Source: an uncultured Bacteroidota bacterium (GTDB lineage Bacteria; Bacteroidota; Bacteroidia; Flavobacteriales; Flavobacteriaceae). From it: 40,471 nt of DNA. The translations under genes and the position numbers were made by a program. Below the pieces are notes generated by a model. The model ran no database searches. It was not told where the DNA came from and saw only the letters and a program-made list of their open reading frames with translations. The stretch spans positions 1 through 40,471 of the forward strand of contig CACMVZ010000010.1 in NCBI GenBank assembly GCA_902617285.1, written 5' to 3'. Of this stretch, positions 1-9,341 are shown in pieces; within the stretch, counting starts at the first letter, position 1, and each line of letters begins with the position of its first letter.

Positions 1-51
1 GGTGCCTCAGTAGTAGCTTCAGCAGGTGCCTCAGTAGTAGCTTCTTCAGCA
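1..51. repeat. Imperfect tandem repeat in the L31 C-terminal tail
   Basis: Two adjacent units, 24 nt at 1-24 and 27 nt at 25-51, share ggtgcctcagtagtagcttc. The second has an extra 3 nt (ttc). Read on the minus strand they encode repeats of the type PAEATTEA. The array probably continues beyond the window edge. Confidence 0.85.
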
Positions 52-320
52 GGTGTATCGCCAGAGACTGGCTGGTTGAAGTTTGCATATTTACTTCTAA
101 ACTTATCAACTCTACCAGCAGTATCTACAAGTTTTGACTTACCTGTATAATAAGGATGAGATGTTCTTGAAATCTCTAATTTAAATAGTGGATATTCTAC
201 ACCATCAATCTTGGTAGTTTCTTTTGTCTCTACTGTTGATTTAGTAATAAATACATCATTATTAGACATATCTTTAAATGCGACTAATCTATAGTTTTCA
301 GGATGTGTATTACTTTTCAT
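1..320 (-). CDS. rpmE2: 50S ribosomal protein L31 type B (3' end cut by window edge)
   Basis: A large-subunit ribosomal protein. The start is ATG at 320 and the reading frame is open to the window edge. The N-terminus reads [20 protein letters not shown], followed by [16 protein letters not shown] and [12 protein letters not shown], the type B L31 pattern. The CxxC zinc ligands of type A L31 are absent. After about residue 85 the protein continues into an acidic Ala/Glu/Thr/Pro tail encoded by an imperfect tandem repeat, and the stop lies outside the window. The gene diverges from the DUF4199 gene, and a perfect -7 box lies 17 nt upstream of the ATG. The identification is firm; the tail length is unknown. 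Confidence 0.95.
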   Translation of the reverse strand, partial: MKSNTHPENYRLVAFKDMSNNDVFITKSTVETKETTKIDGVEYPLFKLEISRTSHPYYTGKSKLVDTAGRVDKFRSKYANFNQPVSGDTPAEEATTEAPAEATTEA

Positions 321-336
321 AGCTTAAAAGTGAGTG

Positions 337-344
337 CAAATTTA
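337..344 (-). promoter_or_regulatory. Bacteroidota -7 box upstream of rpmE2
   Basis: Read on the minus strand the sequence is TAAATTTG, a perfect match to the Bacteroidota -7 consensus TAnnTTTG. It lies 17 nt before the rpmE2 ATG, so the leader would be short. I see no clear TTG -33 element at the expected distance. Confidence 0.45.
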
Positions 345-379
345 AAATTTTTTTCATATATCCTATCATTATAATTGCT

Positions 380-387
380 TAATTTTG
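380..387 (+). promoter_or_regulatory. Bacteroidota -7 box upstream of the DUF4199 gene
   Basis: TAATTTTG matches TAnnTTTG perfectly and ends 24 nt before the ATG at 412. It faces the rpmE2 box 35 nt away on the other strand, giving a compact divergent promoter region. A -33 TTG is not evident. The box also covers the TTG at 385, which argues against that codon as the start. Confidence 0.45.
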
Positions 388-411
388 CTTTTCACAATTA
401 ACACAAATAAA

Positions 412-936
412 ATGATACAAACTAATGGAACAATAAAATCAGTGGTAATAAATTATGGACTTCTTTTAGGAGGAGTTACAGTTGCATTCTCTCTAATGTT
501 ATTCTTAATGGATATGCATATTGAACAGGGTTCTCTTCAGAGTATAGTAAATCTAATTTTAACCGTTGGAGCAATTGTATTTGGACAGTTAGCTTTCAAG
601 AACGGAAATCAAGGTTTCCTTAGCCTTGGAGAAGGTTTTAAAATAGGACTTGGTATATGTTTAGTGGGATCAATTATTAGCATTATATACGGAATTTTCC
701 AGATGACAGTCCTTGATCCAGAGACTATGACCAAAGTAATGGAATATTCAATTGATCAGGCAATTCAACAAAATCCTGAACTTACAGATGAAATGATAGA
801 GGCGATTGAAGGAAGTATAGAATTTTTTACTTCTCCTTCAATGATTGCTGTATTTGGTCTTGGGTCAGCTTTATTTTTTGGTAGTATAATTTCATTAATA
901 ACAGGATTAGCACTTAAAAAAAATAAACCTGCTTAA
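412..936 (+). CDS. DUF4199 family integral membrane protein
   Basis: A small inner-membrane protein of unknown function, 174 aa from the ATG at 412. A TTG at 385 would extend it, but it lies inside a promoter-like -7 box, so I prefer the ATG. Hydrophobic segments are visible near residues 13-34, 44-60, 76-98 and 146-167, with a soluble acidic stretch (about 100-140) between the third and fourth. This length and layout fit the Bacteroidota DUF4199 family. It lies 8 nt before a GT2 glycosyltransferase, a pairing common in Flavobacteriia, so a role in envelope lipid or glycan handling is possible but unproven. Confidence 0.75.
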   Translation: MIQTNGTIKSVVINYGLLLGGVTVAFSLMLFLMDMHIEQGSLQSIVNLILTVGAIVFGQLAFKNGNQGFLSLGEGFKIGLGICLVGSIISIIYGIFQMTVLDPETMTKVMEYSIDQAIQQNPELTDEMIEAIEGSIEFFTSPSMIAVFGLGSALFFGSIISLITGLALKKNKPA

Positions 937-944
937 TTAAATTT

Positions 945-1889
945 ATGGATGTTTCAGTCATCATACCTCTTTTTAATGAATCTGAGTCACTAAAGGAACT
1001 TGATGATTGGATATCCTTATCTTTTAAATATAAAGATTTAGTTTATGAGGTTATTTACATCGATGATGGAAGCAATGATTCATCATGGGATATAATTAAA
1101 ACCATAAGTCATAATAATTTAAACAGAAAAGGAATTTCTTTCATCAAAAACTATGGAAAGTCACAAGCTTTAAGGGTTGGTTTCTTAGAAGCAAAAGGAA
1201 AATATATTGCTACCTTAGATGCAGACCTTCAGGACTCACCTGAAGAAATTCCATTAATGATTAAGAAGCTTATAGATAATGATCTTGATTTGATCTCTGG
1301 TTGGAAAAGGAAAAGACATGATTCCTTTATTACTAAAAGAATCCCTTCTTATTTTTTTAATCTGGTTGCCAGAGTTTTTTCAGGAATTAATCTGAATGAC
1401 TTTAATTGTGGTATAAAAGTATATAAGAAGGAAGTCGCTAGGTCAATAAGTTTATATGCAGATATGCATAGGTTCATTCCTATACTTGCAAAGAATCAAG
1501 GATTTAATAGAATAGGTGAACATGTTGTAAAACACCAAGCAAGAAAATATGGTAAAACCAAATTTGGCAATGAGAGGTTTATTAGAGGGTTTCTAGACAT
1601 AATTACTTTATGGTTTACTGAAAAATTTGGTAGAAGACCAATGCATTTTTTTGGGACTTTAGGCACTGTAATGTTTTTAGTCGGTATTTTATTTACAATT
1701 TACCTTGGGTATAATAAACTTTTCATAGATACTTCATCAAGACTAATAACATCACGACCTGAGTTCTATATTGCTTTAATCACAGTAATACTAGGTGCCC
1801 AATTTTTTATAGCGGGATTTTTAGCTGAGATAATTATTAAATTTAATATTAGTAAAAATAAATACTCAATTAAAGAGAAAACTTTTTAA
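945..1889 (+). CDS. GT2 family glycosyltransferase, polyprenyl-phosphate sugar transferase type
   Basis: Likely moves a sugar from a nucleotide donor to polyprenyl phosphate at the inner membrane (GtrB/DPM1-like). The N-terminal GT-A domain spans about residues 1-220, with the donor-site motif DDGSNDSSW at 40-48 and the metal-binding DAD at 92-94 within LDADLQDSPEEIP. A RKYGKTKFG segment near 200-208 is typical of this subfamily. Two membrane helices follow, about 234-257 and 273-299, and then a short basic tail. Length 314 aa is normal. The stop codon abuts the ATG of the ABC exporter with no gap. The substrate cannot be read from the sequence. Confidence 0.88.
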   Translation: MDVSVIIPLFNESESLKELDDWISLSFKYKDLVYEVIYIDDGSNDSSWDIIKTISHNNLNRKGISFIKNYGKSQALRVGFLEAKGKYIATLDADLQDSPEEIPLMIKKLIDNDLDLISGWKRKRHDSFITKRIPSYFFNLVARVFSGINLNDFNCGIKVYKKEVARSISLYADMHRFIPILAKNQGFNRIGEHVVKHQARKYGKTKFGNERFIRGFLDIITLWFTEKFGRRPMHFFGTLGTVMFLVGILFTIYLGYNKLFIDTSSRLITSRPEFYIALITVILGAQFFIAGFLAEIIIKFNISKNKYSIKEKTF

Positions 1890-3704
1890 ATGAATTACTT
1901 TACTAGAGTTCTAAAATATGGTCTAGATTATACTTATTATGGAGTATTAAACATTGTATTTAATATTCTCTATGCAATTTTTAGCGCTTTAGCTTTTGTA
2001 TCATTTATTCCAATGCTTGATGTACTTTTTAAACAAACTAAGGACGTTTATGTAGAGCCTGAGTATTCTGGAATCAGTAACATTAGAAAATACTTAGAAG
2101 ATTATTTTAACTATTATATATCAAGACAATTAGAAACTGATATATCATCAACACTAATTTTAGTTGTTGGGATAGTAATTTTCTTTTTTTTAATGAAAAA
2201 TTTATTCAATTACTTGGCGCTCTATAATATAACTTTTGTAAAAAATGGTTTACTTAAAAATCTTCGAGGTAAACTTTATTCAAGAGTAATCTCCATGCCT
2301 ATCTCCTATTTCTTAAATAAGAAAAAAGGTGATTTGATGTCTAGAATTACAGCAGATATACTAGAAATACAGACTTCATATCTTTCTATTTTAGAACTCA
2401 TGGTTAGAGAGCCTTTAACAATCTTATTCACCTTAATTGTAATGCTCACGATAAGTCCCGAGCTAACTTTATTTGTAATTCTATTTATTCCAATTTCAGG
2501 ATTTATAATTTCAATAATTGGGAAAAAACTTAGAAAAGATTCCAAAGAAGTTCAACAACAACAAAGTAATTTTCTTTCTATGATTGATGAGACTATAAGT
2601 GGTCAAAAAGTTATTAAGTCTTTTCTTTCGGAGTCATTTTTTAATCAAAAATTCAATAGCATTAATAAAATGCTATACAAATTTTCAAATAAGGTAATAA
2701 ACAGGAAAAACTTAGCAGGTCCGTTTAGTGAATTTATGGGTATTTTAGTCATAGGAGTTCTACTTTGGTTTGGAGGTAAAATGGTATTAATTAATGAAAC
2801 AATTTCTGGAACAACATTTATAGTGTTTATGGGTCTTGCATATAATATTTTAACTCCAGCTAAAAATTTAAGTAAATCTTTTTACAGTATAAAAAAGGGA
2901 AATGCTGCAGCTGAAAGGGTGTTTGAAATAATTGAATTTAAACCTTATAATGATTCTAAGAGAGATCAATTACTTAAAACATTTAAAGATAAAATAGAAT
3001 TTAAAAATGTTGATTTCTCATATGGACAATCAAAAATATTAGATAAGATTTCTTTCACAATTAAGAAAGGTCAGAGTGTTGCTTTGGTTGGTTCTTCTGG
3101 AAGTGGAAAAACGACTATTGCTAACTTATTAAATGGATTTTATAATTCTGACTCTGGTTCAATAAGTATTGATGGAATGGAAATCTCATCTATTACTCGT
3201 GAGTCACTTTATAAAAACATATCTATTGTTACACAAGAATCAATCCTTTTCAACGATACAATTATGAATAACATAAAAATTGGAGATTTAGACTCTGTAG
3301 ATGAAGATATCGTAAATGCTGCTAAAGAAGCTAATGCTCACGAATTTATACTTGAACAAAGCGAAAAATATGACACTAATATAGGTGATTATGGAGGTAA
3401 GCTTTCAGGCGGACAGAAGCAAAGGCTAACAATTGCCAGGGCAATGCTCAAAAGTCCATCAATTTTGATTTTAGATGAAGCTACATCATCTTTAGATAGT
3501 GAATCAGAAAAGAAAATTCAAGATGCAATTGATAAGTTAATGATGGACAAAACTTCATTAATAATTGCTCATAAGTTTTCAACAATTAAAAAATGTGATA
3601 AAATAATTTTAATTGATAAAGGCAGAATATTAGCAGAAGGAACACATGATGAACTTATTAACTCAAATTCTTCATATAAAAATATGAATGAACTTCAAAT
3701 GTAA
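1890..3704 (+). CDS. MsbA-like ABC exporter (fused membrane and ATPase domains)
   Basis: A half-transporter of 604 aa that should work as a homodimer in the inner membrane, exporting a lipid or other hydrophobic substrate with ATP. The N-terminal part (about 1-340) carries six likely membrane helices. The nucleotide-binding domain shows Walker A GSSGSGKT at 401-408, signature LSGGQ at 505-509, Walker B ILILDE ending at E530 and the H-loop histidine H561. All catalytic residues are present. It starts at the base after the glycosyltransferase stop, suggesting coupled translation and a shared envelope glycolipid role. LPS-core flipping (MsbA) is the leading guess; peptide or drug export is also possible. 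Confidence 0.88.
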   Translation: MNYFTRVLKYGLDYTYYGVLNIVFNILYAIFSALAFVSFIPMLDVLFKQTKDVYVEPEYSGISNIRKYLEDYFNYYISRQLETDISSTLILVVGIVIFFFLMKNLFNYLALYNITFVKNGLLKNLRGKLYSRVISMPISYFLNKKKGDLMSRITADILEIQTSYLSILELMVREPLTILFTLIVMLTISPELTLFVILFIPISGFIISIIGKKLRKDSKEVQQQQSNFLSMIDETISGQKVIKSFLSESFFNQKFNSINKMLYKFSNKVINRKNLAGPFSEFMGILVIGVLLWFGGKMVLINETISGTTFIVFMGLAYNILTPAKNLSKSFYSIKKGNAAAERVFEIIEFKPYNDSKRDQLLKTFKDKIEFKNVDFSYGQSKILDKISFTIKKGQSVALVGSSGSGKTTIANLLNGFYNSDSGSISIDGMEISSITRESLYKNISIVTQESILFNDTIMNNIKIGDLDSVDEDIVNAAKEANAHEFILEQSEKYDTNIGDYGGKLSGGQKQRLTIARAMLKSPSILILDEATSSLDSESEKKIQDAIDKLMMDKTSLIIAHKFSTIKKCDKIILIDKGRILAEGTHDELINSNSSYKNMNELQM

Positions 3705-3741
3705 TTTTAAATCAATTAAATTTACAGCTTAATATTCTGAA

Positions 3742-6700
3742 ATGATATTATTTTTTGGTGATTCAAAATCAAAAGTATTTGTTGTAGAAACCTCTGTAAA
3801 ATTATCAGCTGAAAATTTAGAAAAAATATCCTGGGCACTTAATTCGCCGATAATTAATAAAGATATAATTGAGGAAAAGTTTATTGGACCAAAGTCTTCA
3901 ATGGTTTCTCCATGGAGTACAAATGCAGTTGAGATTACAAAAAATATGGGAGTTGAATCTTTGATTCGTATTGAGGAGTTCAATAATGTCATAATTAATA
4001 GATACTTTGACAGAATGATTCACCAGGAATATGATGAATTGAATCAAAAAATTTTTGCAAACATTCTAAATCCTGAAAAACAGTTAATTATTGGAAATAT
4101 AAAAGATTACAATGATGAACAAGGATTAGCACTCGACGAGTTTGAAATTTCATATTTAGAAAAGTTATCAAAAAAAATAGGAAGAGCATTAACTGACTCT
4201 GAGGTTTATGGATTTTCACAGGTAAACTCTGAACATTGTAGGCACAAAATATTTAATGGAAAATTTATAATTGACGGAAAAGAAAAAAAGGAGAGCCTAT
4301 TTGGTTTAATTAAAAATACTTCTAAGGAAAATAAAAATGGGATTGTTTCAGCATATTCTGATAATGTAGCATTTATTGAAGGTCCTGGTATTGTTCAATT
4401 TCAACCTCAATTCCCTGATAAAAGTAGTTTCTATATTAATAAAGAAATAGATAGTATAATCTCGCTAAAAGCAGAAACACATAACTTTCCAACAACAGTT
4501 GAACCATACAACGGAGCAGCTACAGGTTCAGGTGGAGAAATTAGAGATCGTGCTTCTGGTGGAACTGGTTCAATACCATTAATTGGATCAGCTGTATACA
4601 TGACTCCATATTCGAGGTTAGATAATAATAAATCATGGGAAAAAAATATTTCAGAAAGAATTTGGAAGTATCAAACACCATTAGATATTTTAGTAAAAGC
4701 ATCTAATGGTGCTTCAGACTTTGGTAATTGTTTTGGACAGCCACTTATAGTTGGTTCTTTATTTACGTTTGAGCATGACGAAAACAATAATTTGCAATCT
4801 TTTGATAAAGTCATAATGTTAGCAGGTGGTGTTGGGTTTGGGGAATTGAGTCAGGCAATGAAAAAAACTCCTGAAAAAGGGGATATTATAGTACTTCTTG
4901 GAGGTGATAATTACAGAATAGGTATGGGTGGTGCCTCTGTTTCATCTAAAGATACTGGTAGTTATAATGATGCAATAGAATTAAATGCTGTTCAAAGATC
5001 TAACCCAGAAATGCAGAAAAGAGTTACTAATACAATTAGATCTTTGTTTGAGATGGATGAAAATCCTATAATATCTATACATGACCATGGAGCAGGTGGA
5101 CATCTTAATTGTTTTTCAGAATTAGTTGAGGATATTGGAGGTGAAATATATCTAGATTCACTTCCTGTTGGAGACCCCTCTCTATCATACAAAGAAATAA
5201 TTGGTAATGAATCTCAAGAGAGGATAGGTATAATAATTAAAGAGAAAGATTATGAATTTGTAAAAAAAATTGCTGATAGAGAAAGAGCTCCAATATTTAA
5301 GGTTGGAAAAATTACAGCTGATAAAAAATTTAGAGTAAAAGATAGAACAAATCATATTGAGACTATTGATCTTGATTTAGATAGTCTTTTTGGTGATGCA
5401 CCAAAAAAAATTATTACTGATTCATCAATAGAATCAAATTACATGGAAATTGAATATGATTCGAAACTATTTAATGAGTACCTGGAAGATGTTTTAAGAA
5501 TAGAGGCTGTTGCTTGTAAAGATTGGCTTACAAATAAAGTTGATAGATGTGTAACTGGAAGAATTGCTCAACAACAAACAGTTGGAGAGATTCAACTTCC
5601 TCTTGCTAATTGTGGAGTTGTTGCATTAGACTATACTGGTTATGATGGAATTGCATCATCAATCGGACATTCTCCAGTTTCCGGTTTAATCGATGCAAAA
5701 ATTGGAAGTATAAATTCTATTGCTGAATCTTTAACAAATATTGTATGGGCTCCTCTTAAATATAGAATAAATTCAGTTTCTCTATCGGCAAACTGGATGT
5801 GGCCATGCGGAAATGAGGGTGAGGATTCAAGATTATATGATGCTGTAGAAGCATGTTCAAATTTTGCAATATCATTAGGGATAAATATTCCAACTGGAAA
5901 AGATTCACTATCAATGGTTCAAAAATATGATGGGCAAAAAGTAAAATCTCCTGGTACAGTAATTGTATCTGCATCTGCTCATTGTATTGATATTAGAAAA
6001 GTTATTAAACCTGTTCTTAGCAAACATAAAGGTGATATTTTTTATATAAATCTTTCTTCAGATGACTATAAGTTAGGAGGATCATCTTTTGGTCAAACAC
6101 TTAATAGAGTTGGAACCGAATCCCCTACTATTAAAGATTCTAAGAAATTTAAAAGTTCATTTAATTTAATACAAGATTTAATAATTGATGATAAAATTCT
6201 ATCAGGGCATGATATATCATCTGGTGGATTAATTACCTCATTACTTGAGATGTGTTTTGCTAGTGATAATGTCGGTATGAATATCAATCTTAATGAGGTG
6301 GATTGTAAAGATTCAATTAGATTACTTTTTTCTGAAAATTCAGGTGTTTTAATTCAATCAGAATTTGACTTAACTAAAGTTTTCTTTGGTATAGGTGTAA
6401 ATTGTTTTAAAATTGGTAATGTAAACCTAAAGGGTAAATTAAATATATTAAACCATGAGGATGAATTCACTTTTGATATAGACACCTATAGGGACATATG
6501 GTATTCTACTTCTAAAGACTTTGATAAAAAACAGACACTAAAAAACAAATCCATTGAAAGGTTTAATAATTATAAAAAACAACCTCTTAAGTTCTCGTTT
6601 CCTAAAAATTTTGATAGCTCATTACTCTCGAGTAATAGAAATAAAATTAATGCTGCTGTATTAAGAGAGAAAGGTAGTAATTCAGAGAGAGAAATGGCAT

Positions 6701-7389
6701 TTATGTTGAGTTCTGTAGGTTTCAATGTGAAAGACATACATATGACAGATATAATTTCTGGTAGAGAGAGCCTAGAAGATGTTCAACTTTTGGTTGCAGT
6801 TGGAGGGTTTTCTAATTCAGATGTTCTTGGATCAGCTAAGGGATGGGCTGGCTCATTTATTTTTAATCCCATTGCTAAAAAAGCTCTCGAGAATTTCTTT
6901 GATAGAGATGACACACTATCCCTTGGGGTATGCAATGGTTGTCAATTATTTATCGAACTAGGATTAATTAATAAAGACCACTCTGATAAACCTAAAATGT
7001 TACATAATGACTCAGGAAAATTTGAGTGTATATTTTCATCTGTTGAAATTAAAGATTCTTCTTCAATTATGTTAAAAGGAATGGAGGGAAGTAAACTAGG
7101 TGTATGGTCTGCACATGGTGAAGGAAAATTTAATTTTCCATACTCAGAGGATAAATATTCCATAGCTGGAAAATTTCTTTACGATTCATATCCAGGAAAT
7201 CCTAATGGTTCTGATTTCAATACAGCAATGCTAGTTTCAGATGATGGAAGACATCTTGTAATGATGCCACATCTCGAAAGGTCAATTTATCCTCATAACT
7301 GGGCTTATTATCCTGAAGATAGAAATGATAAGTTTTCTCCATGGATTAAAGTATTTGATAATAGTTATCAGTGGCTCTTAAATACCTAA
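3742..7389 (+). CDS. purL: Phosphoribosylformylglycinamidine synthase, large single-chain form
   Basis: Catalyses the fourth step of de novo purine synthesis: FGAR + glutamine + ATP to FGAM. At 1215 aa it is the long type in which the PurS-like, synthetase and glutaminase parts are one chain, so no purS or purQ is needed. Visible motifs are VNSEHCRHKIF in the N-terminal region, KAETHNFPTTVEP and the glycine-rich GATGSGGEIRDR loop in the ATP domain, and a C-terminal class I glutaminase. That glutaminase has nucleophile C1064 (GVCNGCQ) and the His/Glu pair H1177 and E1179 (MPHLER). The ATG at 3742 gives the family N-terminus. A near-match -7 sequence, TAAATTTA, lies at 3717-3724. Confidence 0.97.
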   Translation: MILFFGDSKSKVFVVETSVKLSAENLEKISWALNSPIINKDIIEEKFIGPKSSMVSPWSTNAVEITKNMGVESLIRIEEFNNVIINRYFDRMIHQEYDELNQKIFANILNPEKQLIIGNIKDYNDEQGLALDEFEISYLEKLSKKIGRALTDSEVYGFSQVNSEHCRHKIFNGKFIIDGKEKKESLFGLIKNTSKENKNGIVSAYSDNVAFIEGPGIVQFQPQFPDKSSFYINKEIDSIISLKAETHNFPTTVEPYNGAATGSGGEIRDRASGGTGSIPLIGSAVYMTPYSRLDNNKSWEKNISERIWKYQTPLDILVKASNGASDFGNCFGQPLIVGSLFTFEHDENNNLQSFDKVIMLAGGVGFGELSQAMKKTPEKGDIIVLLGGDNYRIGMGGASVSSKDTGSYNDAIELNAVQRSNPEMQKRVTNTIRSLFEMDENPIISIHDHGAGGHLNCFSELVEDIGGEIYLDSLPVGDPSLSYKEIIGNESQERIGIIIKEKDYEFVKKIADRERAPIFKVGKITADKKFRVKDRTNHIETIDLDLDSLFGDAPKKIITDSSIESNYMEIEYDSKLFNEYLEDVLRIEAVACKDWLTNKVDRCVTGRIAQQQTVGEIQLPLANCGVVALDYTGYDGIASSIGHSPVSGLIDAKIGSINSIAESLTNIVWAPLKYRINSVSLSANWMWPCGNEGEDSRLYDAVEACSNFAISLGINIPTGKDSLSMVQKYDGQKVKSPGTVIVSASAHCIDIRKVIKPVLSKHKGDIFYINLSSDDYKLGGSSFGQTLNRVGTESPTIKDSKKFKSSFNLIQDLIIDDKILSGHDISSGGLITSLLEMCFASDNVGMNINLNEVDCKDSIRLLFSENSGVLIQSEFDLTKVFFGIGVNCFKIGNVNLKGKLNILNHEDEFTFDIDTYRDIWYSTSKDFDKKQTLKNKSIERFNNYKKQPLKFSFPKNFDSSLLSSNRNKINAAVLREKGSNSEREMAFMLSSVGFNVKDIHMTDIISGRESLEDVQLLVAVGGFSNSDVLGSAKGWAGSFIFNPIAKKALENFFDRDDTLSLGVCNGCQLFIELGLINKDHSDKPKMLHNDSGKFECIFSSVEIKDSSSIMLKGMEGSKLGVWSAHGEGKFNFPYSEDKYSIAGKFLYDSYPGNPNGSDFNTAMLVSDDGRHLVMMPHLERSIYPHNWAYYPEDRNDKFSPWIKVFDNSYQWLLNT

Positions 7390-7470
7390 AAATTATTTTA
7401 TCTTATTTAGAAATAGGTTTTTTTTATTTATATATCACTAATTAACAGTATTTTATAATTAAATTAATGA

Positions 7471-7500
7471 TTTGAATATTGTAGATTTTTAGTTATTTTC
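7471..7500 (+). promoter_or_regulatory. Weak promoter-like elements before the acyl-CoA dehydrogenase gene
   Basis: The 157-nt gap 7390-7546 is almost pure A/T. It contains TTTG at 7471-7474, followed 19 nt later by TATTTTC at 7494-7500, and a TAGATTTT at 7482-7489. These resemble the Bacteroidota -33 and -7 elements only partly. Nothing else recognisable lies in this gap. Confidence 0.25.
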
Positions 7501-7546
7501 ATATGTTAAAAAATTAAAAAAACGAATTTTAGAAAAATTAAAAAAT

Positions 7547-9337
7547 ATGCCCACAAAAAATAAAACAAAGCTTAAAGGGGGAGAATTTATTTTAAAGGAA
7601 TCATTATCCGATGAGATTTTTACTCCTGAAGACTTTTCAGAAGAACAATTAATGATGAAAGAAACCATAATTGATTTTATGGACAGAGAAATATGGCCGG
7701 ATAAAATGAAATATGAAGAAAAAAATTATGATTTAACTGTTCAAGCAATGAAGAAGATTGGAGAACTCGGTTTACTTGGTGTTTCTCTTGAAGAAAAGTA
7801 TGGCGGTATGGGAATGGACTTTGTTTCAACTATGCTTGCTGTTGACTACGTATCTGGTGTATCTGGATCTGTTGCAACTGCTTATGGGGCTCATACAGGC
7901 ATAGCAATTCTTCCAATTTACTTATTTGGTAACGAAGATCAAAAGCAAAAATATTTACCAAAGTTGGCATCTGGAGAATGGTTTGGTTCATATTGTTTAA
8001 CTGAGCCTACAGCAGGTTCTGATGCAAATTCTGGTAAAACAAAAGCAGAACTTAGTAACGATGGTAAACATTATAAGATTAATGGTCAAAAAATGTGGAT
8101 ATCTAATGCTGGATTTGCAAATTTGTTTATAGTTTTTGCAAGAATTGAAGATGATAAAAATATCACTGCTTTTATAGTTCCTAATGATTCTAATAATGGA
8201 ATTAAACTTGGTGAAGAAGAAAAGAAACTTGGTATTCACTCATCATCAACTAGACAAGTATTCTTTACAGATACAATTGTTCCCGTAGAAAATTTATTAG
8301 GTGAGAGAAATGGTGGATTTAAAATTGCCATGAATGCTCTTAATGTTGGTAGAATTAAATTGGGTGCAGGTAATTTAGATGGACAGAGAAGATCTATAAG
8401 TATTTCTACTGAATATGCAAATAATAGGGTACAGTTTAAACAACCTATCTCTAGCTTTGGAGCCATAAAAGAGAAACTTGCATCAATGGCAACATCTTGT
8501 TATGCTGGAGAATCAGCATGTTATCGTGCAGCTAGTGATGTTCAATCTAAGATAGATGAATATGAAGCCAGTGGTTTAAGTAAACAAGAGTCTGAACTTA
8601 AGGGTGTAGAAGAATTCGCTGTTGAATGCTCTATACTTAAAGTCGCAATTTCTGAGGATATGCAGATATGTGCTGATGAAGGGGTTCAAATATTTGGAGG
8701 AATGGGTTTCTCAGCGGAAGCACCTATTGAAAGCGCCTGGAGAGATGCAAGAATTGGTAGAATTTATGAAGGAACAAATGAAATCAACAGAATGCTAAGC
8801 ATAGGAATGATACTAAAGAAGGCTATGAAAGGAGAACTTGATATTATGTCTGCTTATCAAGATATAATTGAGAATAAATCTCAAGAAACTATTGAGAATT
8901 CAGAAGAACTAAATGATGAAATAATATTAGTTGAAAATATGAAAAAGGTTTTCTTACTATTATTAGGAAAATCTTTTGAAAAATTTGGTCCTGAGATTGA
9001 TAAGAAACAGCAGGTACTTCTAAGTCTTTCTGATTTAGCTATTGAGACTTATATCTCTGAGTCAACTTTAAAAAGAACAGTAAAGAATATTAAAAGAACA
9101 TCTACTATTGATCAAGAATATCAAATAAGTATGTCAAAATTATATATTTACGAAGCTGCTAAAATAATTGAAAAAAAATCCAGAGATATAATAAATAGCG
9201 TTATAAATGATGATAATCAAGAAGATATTTACTCTTCCATATCAGAGAAGCTTAGCTATACTAAAAATCCAAATATATTTGAGCTAAAGACTCATGTTGC
9301 AGATAAAATAATTGCAGAAAACAAGTATTGCTTTTAG
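7547..9337 (+). CDS. Acyl-CoA dehydrogenase with long C-terminal extension
   Basis: An FAD enzyme making the trans-2-enoyl-CoA in beta-oxidation. The ACAD core covers about residues 30-430. Seen in order are YCLTEPTAGSDA (flavin/substrate binding), KMWISNAGFA, and near the C-terminal helical domain GGMGFSAEAPIE and RIYEGTNE. E408 in YEGT is the position of the usual catalytic base. At 596 aa it is about 200 residues longer than short-chain members. The extra helical, charged tail recalls the VLCAD group, which suggests long-chain substrates. It stands alone with no other fad gene in the window and converges with ggt 4 nt away. The chain-length preference is inferred. Confidence 0.92.
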   Translation: MPTKNKTKLKGGEFILKESLSDEIFTPEDFSEEQLMMKETIIDFMDREIWPDKMKYEEKNYDLTVQAMKKIGELGLLGVSLEEKYGGMGMDFVSTMLAVDYVSGVSGSVATAYGAHTGIAILPIYLFGNEDQKQKYLPKLASGEWFGSYCLTEPTAGSDANSGKTKAELSNDGKHYKINGQKMWISNAGFANLFIVFARIEDDKNITAFIVPNDSNNGIKLGEEEKKLGIHSSSTRQVFFTDTIVPVENLLGERNGGFKIAMNALNVGRIKLGAGNLDGQRRSISISTEYANNRVQFKQPISSFGAIKEKLASMATSCYAGESACYRAASDVQSKIDEYEASGLSKQESELKGVEEFAVECSILKVAISEDMQICADEGVQIFGGMGFSAEAPIESAWRDARIGRIYEGTNEINRMLSIGMILKKAMKGELDIMSAYQDIIENKSQETIENSEELNDEIILVENMKKVFLLLLGKSFEKFGPEIDKKQQVLLSLSDLAIETYISESTLKRTVKNIKRTSTIDQEYQISMSKLYIYEAAKIIEKKSRDIINSVINDDNQEDIYSSISEKLSYTKNPNIFELKTHVADKIIAENKYCF

Positions 9338-9341
9338 ATTG

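Noticed and set aside
385..411. TTG start extending the DUF4199 protein by nine residues
   Set aside because: The TTG lies in a perfect -7 box and an ATG at 412 gives a normal family N-terminus.
7381..7425. Possible terminator after purL (ACCTA / TAGGT followed by T run)
   Set aside because: Only five paired bases with a long unpaired A/T loop; not convincing.
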